Shown here in pieces: positions 7,029 to 13,827 of a stretch of 19,092 bases of DNA. Origin of the DNA: HLUCCA09 sp039189975 (GTDB lineage: Bacteria > Pseudomonadota > Alphaproteobacteria > Rhodobacterales > Rhodobacteraceae); the NCBI GenBank assembly GCA_039189975.1, contig JBCCYI010000068.1, positions 1-19,092 of the forward strand. The letters are read 5' to 3'. The translations under genes and the position numbers were made by a program. The notes under the pieces are model-generated. The model did no database searches, had not been told where the DNA came from, and saw only the letters and a list, made by a program, of their open reading frames with translations. The first letter of the stretch is position 1. Each line of letters opens with the position of its first letter.

Positions 7029-7493
7029 ATGGATCTGAGCGCAACCCAAGAGATCGCCCTCCCCATCGCCATCGTCTGGCAAGAGGTCACGCATTTCGAG
7101 CAATTCGAGGAGGGGTTGCGCCGGCGTGAGGTGACGCTGGAGCGCAGTGAAGGCGATGTCAGCATGGGCACATCGTGGACCGCGCACTTCCCACTGGCCG
7201 GACGCACCCTCAAGGCAAAAGCCCATGTCGTGCGCCTGGAGGCGCAGCACGCGGTGCGTCTCGAGGGTCAGGGTACCGGGATCGACGGATATGCCGACGT
7301 CCAGCTTGATGCGACTTCGGAGGCGTCCACCCGGATCACGCTCCAAACTGGGTTGCAGGCGAAGGCGATCGGTGCGCAGGTCATCCTGCAGCCTCTGCGC
7401 CTGGCCCGCGGCAAGCTCCAGGGACAACTGGATGCGCAGCTCGAACGGATCGCCCGCGGCATGGAGCAGCGCCACGACACCGCCTCAGGCTGA
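7029..7493 (+). CDS. SRPBCC (START/Bet v1-like) family protein
   Basis: A 154-aa protein whose layout fits the SRPBCC fold. It has an N-terminal strand MDLSATQEIALPIAIVW, the helix EVTHFEQFEEGLRR, a run of beta strands (GTSWTAHFPLAGRTLKAKAH, VRLEGQGTGIDGYADVQLDA, STRITLQTGLQAK), and a long C-terminal helix (LRLARGKLQGQLDAQLERIARGM). Such proteins bind hydrophobic ligands in a deep cavity or act as polyketide-cyclase-like or coenzyme-binding proteins. No catalytic residue can be assigned. It begins 9 bases after nudC and ends convergent to pheA. Its last 113 bases are overlapped antisense by the frameshifted pheA tail. Family assignment is by pattern and is moderately firm; the function is unknown. 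Confidence 0.8.
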   Translation: MDLSATQEIALPIAIVWQEVTHFEQFEEGLRRREVTLERSEGDVSMGTSWTAHFPLAGRTLKAKAHVVRLEAQHAVRLEGQGTGIDGYADVQLDATSEASTRITLQTGLQAKAIGAQVILQPLRLARGKLQGQLDAQLERIARGMEQRHDTASG

Positions 7494-8526
7494 CCGCGGA
7501 TCGCAGTGCCTCGGAGCACATGTCCAGCAATGCAACCTGCTCCGAGCAGTCGGGCTTGACGGGCGGCATCGCCCCGCGGCGATCGTCACCCGATGTGTCT
7601 TCACCAAGGGCACTGGTTTTCTCACACACACAGCGCGCTCGTATGCCGACTGGGATCGGGCGCTGCGCCTGCTGAGCCCTAGTCGCGGCGCGGGTCGGCC
7701 GGGTAGGTTCCCAAATCTCGAACTTCGAGCAGAAGTAGTCGAGCTCTTCAAAGGCAAGCTGAACGTTCCGGTCCTCCGGATGGCCTTCGATGTCGGCGTA
7801 GAATTGTGTCGCGGTGAACGAACCGTCGACCATGTAGCTTTCCAGTTTGGTCATGTTGACCCCATTCGTCGCAAAGCCCCCCATCGCCTTGTAGAGCGCG
7901 GCCGGAAGGTTGCGGACCCGGAACACAAACGTGGTCATCATGCCATGATCGCCACGGCGCGTCTGGTCGGGCGTGCGCGCCATGATCAGAAAGCGCGTGG
8001 TGTTCGTGTCCTCATCCTCGATGTGGCGCGCCAGCGGGGTGAGCCCGTAGATCTCCCCGGCAAGATCCGAGGCCAGCGCGGCCTTCGTGACATCACTCCA
8101 GTCGGCGACATCGCGGGCGGCGCGGGCGTTGTCGGTGCTCACCCGGCCCGTAATCCCGTGGGCGCGCAGAAACGTCGCACATTGCGGGATCAGAACAAGA
8201 TGGCTCCAGGCCTCGCGGATGTCGGCAAGCGCTGCGCCGGGCACCGCGAGCAGGTTGATGTGGACGCGCACGAAAGCTTCGTCGACGATGTGCAGACCGC
8301 TTTCGGGCAACAGCCTGTGAATGTCGGCCACACGTCCATAGGTCGTGTTCTCGACCGGCAGCATCGCCAGATCCGCCCGCCCGCTGCGCACCGCCTCAAT
8401 CGTGGCTTCAAACGTCGGACAGGGCAGCGCTTCGAAGTCCGGACGGGCCTCGTGACAGGCCTGGTGTGAATAGGCACCGGGTTCGCCCTGAAACGAGATC
8501 TTCGGCTGCGGTATGGCGGTGGACAT
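7381..8526 (-). CDS. pheA: Prephenate dehydratase, apparently frameshifted near the C-terminus
   Basis: This enzyme converts prephenate to phenylpyruvate in phenylalanine synthesis. The N-terminal catalytic domain (about residues 8-185) shows ISFQGEPGAYSHQA, LPVENTTYGRV, LIPQCATF and the catalytic TRF in NTTRFLIM (177-179). The regulatory ACT domain follows (MTTFVFRVRNLPAALYKAMG...GVNMTKLES). Through FEI (residue 271) everything is normal. After that the frame reads WEPTRPTRAATRAQQ and runs about 110 residues with Arg/Cys-rich, non-conserved content to a stop at 7381, antisense to the SRPBCC gene. Inserting one T after FEI restores LGTYPADPRRD and a TAG at 7681-7679, giving 282 aa, the usual family length. 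The gene is therefore either a sequencing-error artefact or a real 3'-end frameshift; the catalytic and most ACT residues remain. It is divergent from the cytochrome c gene. Confidence 0.9.
   Translation of the reverse strand: MSTAIPQPKISFQGEPGAYSHQACHEARPDFEALPCPTFEATIEAVRSGRADLAMLPVENTTYGRVADIHRLLPESGLHIVDEAFVRVHINLLAVPGAALADIREAWSHLVLIPQCATFLRAHGITGRVSTDNARAARDVADWSDVTKAALASDLAGEIYGLTPLARHIEDEDTNTTRFLIMARTPDQTRRGDHGMMTTFVFRVRNLPAALYKAMGGFATNGVNMTKLESYMVDGSFTATQFYADIEGHPEDRNVQLAFEELDYFCSKFEIWEPTRPTRAATRAQQAQRPIPVGIRARCVCEKTSALGEDTSGDDRRGAMPPVKPDCSEQVALLDMCSEALRSAVSLRRCRGAAPCRGRSVRAAHPVVPGACRGPGAEAAG
7511..7545. repeat. Inverted repeat between the SRPBCC gene and the inferred original pheA stop
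   Basis: TCGGAGCA (7511-7518) and TGCTCCGA (7538-7545) are 8-base inverted arms around a 19-base loop. It lies 17 bases after the SRPBCC stop, where a terminator for the convergent pair would be expected. No U-tract follows. It is read through by the extended pheA frame, which suits the idea that this was originally intergenic. Confidence 0.35.
7679..7715 (-). other. Probable one-base deletion and original C-terminal codons of pheA
   Basis: The AAA at 7713-7715 (TTT on the coding strand, after GAGAT) appears to have lost one base. With four T's, the downstream codons read TTG GGA ACC TAC CCG GCC GAC, then CCG CGC CGC GAC TAG, that is LGTYPADPRRD and stop at 7679. This ending matches my recollection of alphaproteobacterial prephenate dehydratases (…EILGxYPADP…). 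Confidence 0.85.
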
Positions 8527-8670
8527 GGGAGCGCCTTTGGCTGCTGGGTCGGCGCGGTGTACCGACCTTGCGCAGCACCCTCAAGGGCGTTTGGTCGCGC
8601 CGGTTGCACCTTGCGGCAGACCGAGGAGATGCTCTAGACCGCCGCGTATGTAGGCAAGAGCGGAAGCGAC

Positions 8671-9186
8671 ATGTTCGATACGATGACTCTGACCAAAGCA
8701 GCCATTGGGTTTCTCGGATCCTGGCTTGTGTTGATGCTTGGTATTTTTGTGGCAGACAACCTCTACACGGTGGGCAGTCACAAGCACGGTCATCACGAAC
8801 AGGCCTATTCCATCGAAGTGGAGGATGCCGAAGGCGGTGAGGAAGTCGCCGAGCTGTCGATTGAGGAGAAATTCGCAGCGGCCGATGCCGGCAAGGGCGA
8901 ACGCGTCTGGAGCAAGTGCCGCGCCTGCCATCAGCTGGAACAGGGCGCCAATGCGACCGGGCCGTATCTCTACGGGGTTGTGGGGCGCGACGTCGACGCG
9001 GCGGAGGGCTTCAGCTACTCGGGCGCTCTGGAAGCGGTTGCCGACGTTTGGACGCCGGAAAATCTCTATGCCTTCCTGGAGAACCCGCGCGGGTTTGCGC
9101 CAGGTACGACCATGTCGTTCAACGGCCTTCCCGCCTGGGAAGACCGCGTCAACCTCATCGCGTATCTGGACGCCACGGACGACTGA
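8671..9186 (+). CDS. cycM: Membrane-anchored class I cytochrome c (CycM / cytochrome cy type)
   Basis: A 171-aa protein. A hydrophobic segment at about residues 10-28 (AAIGFLGSWLVLMLGIFVA) acts as an uncleaved signal anchor. A charged, His- and Glu-rich linker (HKHGHHEQ, EDAEGGEEVAELS; about 36-66) precedes the cytochrome c domain. The haem c motif CRACH is at 83-87 and the axial Met ligand is probably M148 in PGTTMSF. The design matches cytochrome cy/CycM of Alphaproteobacteria, a tethered electron carrier between the bc1 complex and the cbb3 or aa3 oxidases on the periplasmic face. The ATG at 8671 has GCGGAAG upstream. It is divergent from pheA (144-base gap holding both promoters) and ends in a strong terminator, so it is monocistronic. 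Confidence 0.93.
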   Translation: MFDTMTLTKAAIGFLGSWLVLMLGIFVADNLYTVGSHKHGHHEQAYSIEVEDAEGGEEVAELSIEEKFAAADAGKGERVWSKCRACHQLEQGANATGPYLYGVVGRDVDAAEGFSYSGALEAVADVWTPENLYAFLENPRGFAPGTTMSFNGLPAWEDRVNLIAYLDATDD

Positions 9187-9211
9187 TCGCCACGCGCGCG
9201 ATGCTGGACGG

Positions 9212-9245
9212 ACAAAGCGCCCCCGCGGGCGCTTTGTTGCATTTT
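9212..9245 (+). terminator. Intrinsic terminator of the cytochrome c gene
   Basis: A perfect 11-base stem, ACAAAGCGCCC (9212-9222) and GGGCGCTTTGT (9227-9237), has a CCGC tetraloop and is followed by TGCATTTT. It starts 25 bases after the cytochrome stop codon. Confidence 0.9.
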
Positions 9246-9394
9246 GGGGGCGAAATCCACGCTGACGCCTCGCGCAAACTCACAGAAATGTAAGTTGGCC
9301 CTTCACATGGCCGAAGCGACCCTATCTTTTGGGGATCACGATGGCGCATAAGCACCGCATGCCATCCGCCGAGCGAACCAAGGAGACGTTGCCG

Positions 9395-11296
9395 ATGCGC
9401 CCACCCGTGCCGAGCCTCACGCCCCGCCCGCAAGCCCCTGTCGACAGGATCGGCCTTGCCCTCGTCGCGTCACTCGCACTGGTCATGCCCGCCCACGCCC
9501 TCGAAGACGGCTGGATCCGCGCGCACGGCATAACGACCTTCCAGGGCGACGCAATGAAGTACGGGCCTGATATCGCGCACTTGGACTATGTGAACCCGGA
9601 GGCACCCAAAGGTGGCGAAATGTCGATCTGGGCCTTCGGCAGCTTCGACTCGATGAACCCCTATACGATCAAGGGACGCGGGGCGGCCCTGTCGTCTTTT
9701 CCTTACGAGAGCATCCTCGACGGGACAGCCGACGAAATTGGCGCGTCCTACTGTCTTCTTTGCGAGACCCTCGAATACCCGGAGGACCGCTCCGAAGTGA
9801 TCTTCACCCTGCGCGAGGGGATCGTCTTTTCAGACGGCACGCCACTTACCGCCGAGGATGTCATTTTCACCTACGAGCTCTTTCGCGACAAGGGCTTGCC
9901 CTCTTTCAGGGCCGTGATCGACCAGCTTGTGGAAACCGCGGAGGTGCTCGACGACCGGCGCGTGCGTTATGTCTTCAAGGAGGGCGTGCCGACACGCGAC
10001 GTGATCCAGACGGTGGGCGGGCTGTCCGTCTTTTCCAAGGCGCATTACGAGGCCAACGGGCTGGATCTGGAAGAGAACTCGCTCGTCCCCTTCCTCGGCT
10101 CCGGGCCCTACATCGCCGATATCGAGAACATGGATATCGGCCAGACCATCGTCTACAACCGTCGCCCCGACTATTGGGGGGCGGAGTTGCCGCTCAACAT
10201 CGGCCGGTACAATTTCGACAGCATCCGCGTGGAATACTTCGCGGATTTCAACTCCGCCTTCGAGGCATTCAAGGGCGGCGCCTACCACTTTCGCAACGAG
10301 GGTTCGTCGAAAAACTGGGCGACGTCGTATAACTTTCCGGCCGTTGAAGCAGGACACGTCGTGAAGCGCGAGCTGGCGGACGGATCGATCGCAACCGGCC
10401 AATCCTTTGCGATGAACCTGCGCCGCCCCCAATTCCGGGACCCGCGCGTGCGTGAAGCGGTCGCGCTGATGTTCAACTTCGAGTGGTCCAACGAGCAGCT
10501 CTTCTACGGCATCTACGAGCGGATCAATTCCTTCTGGGAAAACAGTGATCTGGCCGCAGAGGGCCTGCCCACGCCGGAGGAGCTTACATTGCTGGAGCCG
10601 CTGGCCGAGCACCTGCCCGATGGCGTGCTCGACGGTGAAGCGGTGATCGCACCCGTCAGCGGTCCGCGACAGCTCGACCGCGGCAACCTGCGCAAGGCGC
10701 TTGCGCTGCTCGATGAGGCGGGATGGGCCGTCGATCCATCGGACGGGATGCGGCGCAAGGACGGTCAGACCCTGCGCATCGAGTTTCTAAACGACAGCCC
10801 GACCTTTGACCGGGTGATCAACCCTTACGTCGAAAACCTGCGCCGCGCGGGCGTCGACGCGGTCCACAGCCGGGTCGACAATGCAGAAGCCACGAACCGC
10901 GAGCGCAGCTTCGACTTCGACATCGTGACCGACCAGTTCCCGATGGGCTACATCCCGGGTCGTGGCCTGGAGCAGTACTTCGGCTCCGCAACTGCGGATA
11001 CGAGCGTGTTCAACGCGATGGGCGTACAATCGGAGGCGATCGACAGCCTGATCGCAACCATCGTCGCGGCCGAGAGCCGGGAAGAGATGAACATCGCGGT
11101 CCGGGCGCTCGACCGGGTGCTGCGGGCCGAGCGGTTCTGGATCCCGCAGTGGTACAAGGATGTGCACACGGTCGCCTACTATGACATGTACGAGCACCCC
11201 GATCCGCTGCCGCCCTATTCGCTCGGGTTTCTCGACTTCTGGTGGTACAATGCCGAGCGCGCCGAGGAGCTGCGCGCCGCGGGCGCCCTGCGTTAA
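9395..11296 (+). CDS. yejA: YejA-like peptide ABC transporter substrate-binding protein
   Basis: A 633-aa periplasmic receptor of the SBP_bac_5 (oligopeptide-binding) family, YejA branch. I chose the ATG at 9395 because AAGGAG lies 9 bases upstream and it gives a signal peptide (RIGLALVASLALVMPAHA, cleaved before LEDGW). ATG 9341 is in frame but lacks a ribosome site. The mature N-terminus WIRAHGITTFQGDAMKYGPD and the YVNPEAPKGGEMSIWAFGSF stretch are characteristic of YejA. The SBP_bac_5 core follows (FTLREGIVFSDGTPLTAEDV, FEAFKGGAYHFRNEGSSKNW, PRVREAVALMF). In E. coli, YejABEF imports peptides and the peptide-nucleotide antibiotic microcin C. A CLLC pair (C120, C123) is present near the N-terminal third. 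It is the first gene of the yejABEF-glycosyltransferase operon. Confidence 0.93.
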   Translation: MRPPVPSLTPRPQAPVDRIGLALVASLALVMPAHALEDGWIRAHGITTFQGDAMKYGPDIAHLDYVNPEAPKGGEMSIWAFGSFDSMNPYTIKGRGAALSSFPYESILDGTADEIGASYCLLCETLEYPEDRSEVIFTLREGIVFSDGTPLTAEDVIFTYELFRDKGLPSFRAVIDQLVETAEVLDDRRVRYVFKEGVPTRDVIQTVGGLSVFSKAHYEANGLDLEENSLVPFLGSGPYIADIENMDIGQTIVYNRRPDYWGAELPLNIGRYNFDSIRVEYFADFNSAFEAFKGGAYHFRNEGSSKNWATSYNFPAVEAGHVVKRELADGSIATGQSFAMNLRRPQFRDPRVREAVALMFNFEWSNEQLFYGIYERINSFWENSDLAAEGLPTPEELTLLEPLAEHLPDGVLDGEAVIAPVSGPRQLDRGNLRKALALLDEAGWAVDPSDGMRRKDGQTLRIEFLNDSPTFDRVINPYVENLRRAGVDAVHSRVDNAEATNRERSFDFDIVTDQFPMGYIPGRGLEQYFGSATADTSVFNAMGVQSEAIDSLIATIVAAESREEMNIAVRALDRVLRAERFWIPQWYKDVHTVAYYDMYEHPDPLPPYSLGFLDFWWYNAERAEELRAAGALR

Positions 11297-11311
11297 CGGT
11301 CCGGCCCCGCC

Positions 11312-12481
11312 ATGAGCGCCTATATTCTCCGCCGGCTTCTGCTGATCATCCCGACCCTCTTCGGGATCATGCTGATCAACTTCACGCTCACGCAATTCGT
11401 CCCCGGCGGTCCGATCGAGCAGATCATCGCCCAGGTCGAGGGTGACGGGGACGTGTTCGAAGGCATTGCAGGGGGCGGCGATGCGGGCCAGTCGGCCCAG
11501 GACGCGGGCGCTGGCGGTGGCGCGGACGACCGTTACCTCGGCGCGCGGGGGCTGCCCCAGGATTTCCTCGATGAACTGGAGGTCGACCTTGGCTTTGCCC
11601 GCATCGTCTGCACCGATGACCATGTCGGCGAGCCCTCGCTCGAGAGCGATCTGTGCGAGAAGGAGCTGATCGGCATCGGCGAGCGCTTCGTCATCCTGAT
11701 GGGCAACTACCTGTCTTTCGACTTTGGAGAGAGCTACTTCCGCTCGATCTCGGTCGTCGATCTGGTGATCGAAAAGATGCCGGTCTCGATCACGCTGGGC
11801 CTCTGGTCGACGGTGATCGCCTACCTCATCTCGATCCCCCTGGGCATCCGCAAGGCGGTGCGCGACGGCACGTCTTTCGACACGTGGACCTCCGCGATCA
11901 TCATCGTCGCCTACGCAATCCCAGGCTTTCTCTTTGCGATCCTGCTCCTCGTGCTCTTTGCAGGCGGGTCGTACTTTCAGATCTTCCCGCTGAGGGGGCT
12001 CGTCTCGGACAATTTCGATGAGCTGACGCTGCTGGGCAAGATCGGGGACTACTTCTGGCACATCACGCTGCCGGTGCTGGCTTCGACCATATCGGCCTTC
12101 GCGACGCTGACGCTTCTGACGAAGAACAGCTTTCTGGACGAGATCAAGAAGCAGTACGTTGTCACCGCAAAGGCCAAGGGCCTGAACGAGCGGAGCATCC
12201 TCTACGGCCATGTCTTCCGCAATGCGATGCTCATCGTGATTGCCGGCTTTCCGGCGGCGTTCCTGTCCGTTTTCTTTGGCGCGTCGATCATCATCGAGAC
12301 GATCTTCTCGCTCGATGGGCTGGGGCGCCTCGGCTTTGAGGCCGCGGTTGCGCGGGATTACCCGGTGGTCTTTGGAACACTCTACGTGTTCGGCCTGATC
12401 GGCTTGCTCGTGGGGATTATCTCGGACCTGATGTATGTCCTTGTCGATCCCAGGATCGACTTTGAGAGCCGGGAGACCTGA
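11312..12481 (+). CDS. yejB: YejB-like peptide ABC transporter permease
   Basis: A 389-aa DppB-type permease, close to E. coli YejB as I recall it: an N-terminal MSAYILRRLLLIIPTLFGIM helix, PGGPIEQIIAQVE, FDFGESYFRSISVVDLV, PVSITLGLWSTVIAYLISIP, and the EAA coupling loop KNSFLDEIKKQYVVTAKAKG. It ends LVDPRIDFESRET. It is about 25 residues longer than the roughly 364-aa E. coli protein. The extra length falls in the first periplasmic loop (around residues 98-122) and contains C100 and C115; the same loop also has a Gly/Ala-rich stretch (GGGDAGQSAQDAGAGGGADD). It starts 15 bases after yejA with no strong Shine-Dalgarno and ends one base before the yejE ATG. Confidence 0.95.
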   Translation: MSAYILRRLLLIIPTLFGIMLINFTLTQFVPGGPIEQIIAQVEGDGDVFEGIAGGGDAGQSAQDAGAGGGADDRYLGARGLPQDFLDELEVDLGFARIVCTDDHVGEPSLESDLCEKELIGIGERFVILMGNYLSFDFGESYFRSISVVDLVIEKMPVSITLGLWSTVIAYLISIPLGIRKAVRDGTSFDTWTSAIIIVAYAIPGFLFAILLLVLFAGGSYFQIFPLRGLVSDNFDELTLLGKIGDYFWHITLPVLASTISAFATLTLLTKNSFLDEIKKQYVVTAKAKGLNERSILYGHVFRNAMLIVIAGFPAAFLSVFFGASIIIETIFSLDGLGRLGFEAAVARDYPVVFGTLYVFGLIGLLVGIISDLMYVLVDPRIDFESRET

Positions 12482-12482
12482 G

Positions 12483-13697
12483 ATGGCAGCGCCCGACACG
12501 TCCCTTCCCGACCAGAGCTTCCCAGGCCAGAGCGCGCCCGACACGCCCGCGGCCGTGACCGTCCCCCCCAAGAAGCGCGGCATCTTCACGCTCTCGCCCC
12601 TTGGCCAACGGCGCTGGCGCAACTTCAAGCGGAACCGGCGGGCGTTTTGGTCGCTGATCCTCTTCTCGATCCTTTTCACGATCACACTCTTTGCCGAGTT
12701 CATCGCCAACGACAAACCGATCCTCGTCCAGTTCCGCGGCGAGCTCCACGCGCCGATCTGGAACTTCTACTCCGAGCAGACCTTCGGCGGCGACTTCCCG
12801 ACCGAAGCCGTCTACCGGGACGCCGAGGTCCAATGCCTCATCGTGACGGGCGGGGTGGAAGAGTGCTTTTACGAGCCCGAACAGGTGATGGCGGACGTAG
12901 ACGCTGGCGCGACGGAGATCGCGGGTGAAGAGGTTGTGAAGGGCTGGATGCTCTGGCCGCTCATCCCCTACAGCTACAACACCCCAAACAACCTGGGCCA
13001 ACCTGCGCCCTCCCCGCCCGATGCCAACCACTGGCTCGGCACGGATGACGCGACGCGGGACGTGCTGGCGCGAGTGATCTACGGGTTCCGCCTGTCGATC
13101 CTCTTCACGCTGATCGTGACCATCTCGGCCTCGATCATCGGGATCGTCGCGGGAGCCGTACAGGGCTATTTTGGCGGCAAGACCGACCTTCTGTTCCAGC
13201 GCTTCATCGAGATCTGGGTGTCGACGCCCTCGCTCTACATCATCATCATCATGTTCGCGATCCTGGGGCGAAGTTTCTGGCTCCTGGTCTTCCTCACCGT
13301 GCTCTTTGGCTGGCCCGCGCTCGTCGGCGTTGTCCGGGCAGAGTTCCTGCGGGCGCGGAATTTCGAATATGTCCGGGCGGCGCGCGCATTGGGTGTGTCG
13401 AACTGGAAGATCATGTTCCGCCACATGCTGCCGAACGCGATGGTGGCGACGCTCACCATGATGCCGTTCCTGATCACGGCGACCATCGGCGGGCTTGCCT
13501 CGCTCGATTTCCTCGGCTTCGGCCTGCCGTCCTCAGCACCCTCGCTGGGGGAACTCACGCTTCAGGCCAAGCAGAACCTGCAGGCGCCATGGCTTGGCTT
13601 CACCGCGTTTTTCACCTTTGCGATCATGCTGTCGCTGCTGGTCTTCATCTTCGAAGGGGTGCGGGACGCCTTTGACCCGAGGAAGACGTTCTCATGA
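12483..13697 (+). CDS. yejE: YejE-like peptide ABC transporter permease
   Basis: A 404-aa DppC-type permease that pairs with YejB. The ATG at 12483 has GGGAG 7 bases upstream and starts one base after the yejB stop. A Pro/Ser-rich cytoplasmic N-terminus (about residues 1-35) precedes FTLSPLGQRRWRNFKRNRRA and the first helix. ANDKPILVQFRGELHAPIWN and NHWLGTDDATRDVLARVIYG are typical of YejE. The coupling loop is FLRARNFEYVRAARALGVSN. The end LVFIFEGVRDAFDPRKTF matches the family. It is roughly 60 residues longer than E. coli YejE. Besides the N-terminus, the extra length is an insertion in the periplasmic loop (about 115-150) bearing C118 and C128. The next gene, yejF, follows after a 130-base gap holding hairpins and an interspersed repeat. 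Confidence 0.95.
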   Translation: MAAPDTSLPDQSFPGQSAPDTPAAVTVPPKKRGIFTLSPLGQRRWRNFKRNRRAFWSLILFSILFTITLFAEFIANDKPILVQFRGELHAPIWNFYSEQTFGGDFPTEAVYRDAEVQCLIVTGGVEECFYEPEQVMADVDAGATEIAGEEVVKGWMLWPLIPYSYNTPNNLGQPAPSPPDANHWLGTDDATRDVLARVIYGFRLSILFTLIVTISASIIGIVAGAVQGYFGGKTDLLFQRFIEIWVSTPSLYIIIIMFAILGRSFWLLVFLTVLFGWPALVGVVRAEFLRARNFEYVRAARALGVSNWKIMFRHMLPNAMVATLTMMPFLITATIGGLASLDFLGFGLPSSAPSLGELTLQAKQNLQAPWLGFTAFFTFAIMLSLLVFIFEGVRDAFDPRKTFS

Positions 13698-13725
13698 TCG
13701 GGCGTGGGCAGGCCCGGGGGGCAGA

Positions 13726-13789
13726 GGGGGGCTTCACGCCCCCCGCGCGGCAAGCGCGCCCCCCCGTGGGATATTTGGAACACAATGAA
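13726..13789. repeat. Tandem GC hairpins plus a copy of the GATATTT/CACAATGAA element
   Basis: Three adjoining parts lie in the yejE-yejF gap. First, a 7-base stem GGGGGGC/GCCCCCC (13726-13732 and 13738-13744) with a 5-base loop. Second, immediately after it, a 5-base stem GCGCG/CGCGC (13745-13749 and 13755-13759). Third, at 13766-13789, a copy of the repeat seen at 2467-2547, reading GTGGGATATTTGG then AACACAATGAA. No U-tract follows the hairpins, so they need not end transcription. They may be an mRNA-stability or attenuation element inside the yej operon. Confidence 0.75.
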
Positions 13790-13827
13790 GGCCGGAGGCC
13801 GGGCGGCTTTTGGGCGGGAGGCGTTGC

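Noticed and set aside
9295..9328. Promoter candidate upstream of yejA (TTGGCC or TTCACA with TATCTT)
   Set aside because: The spacings are 22 and 15 bases, outside the usual 16-18, so I did not annotate it.
10787..12715. 642-codon open frame on the minus strand
   Set aside because: It lies antisense to yejA, yejB and yejE, is extremely Arg/Asp/Gln-rich with no domain, and is explained by the codon bias of the true genes on the other strand.
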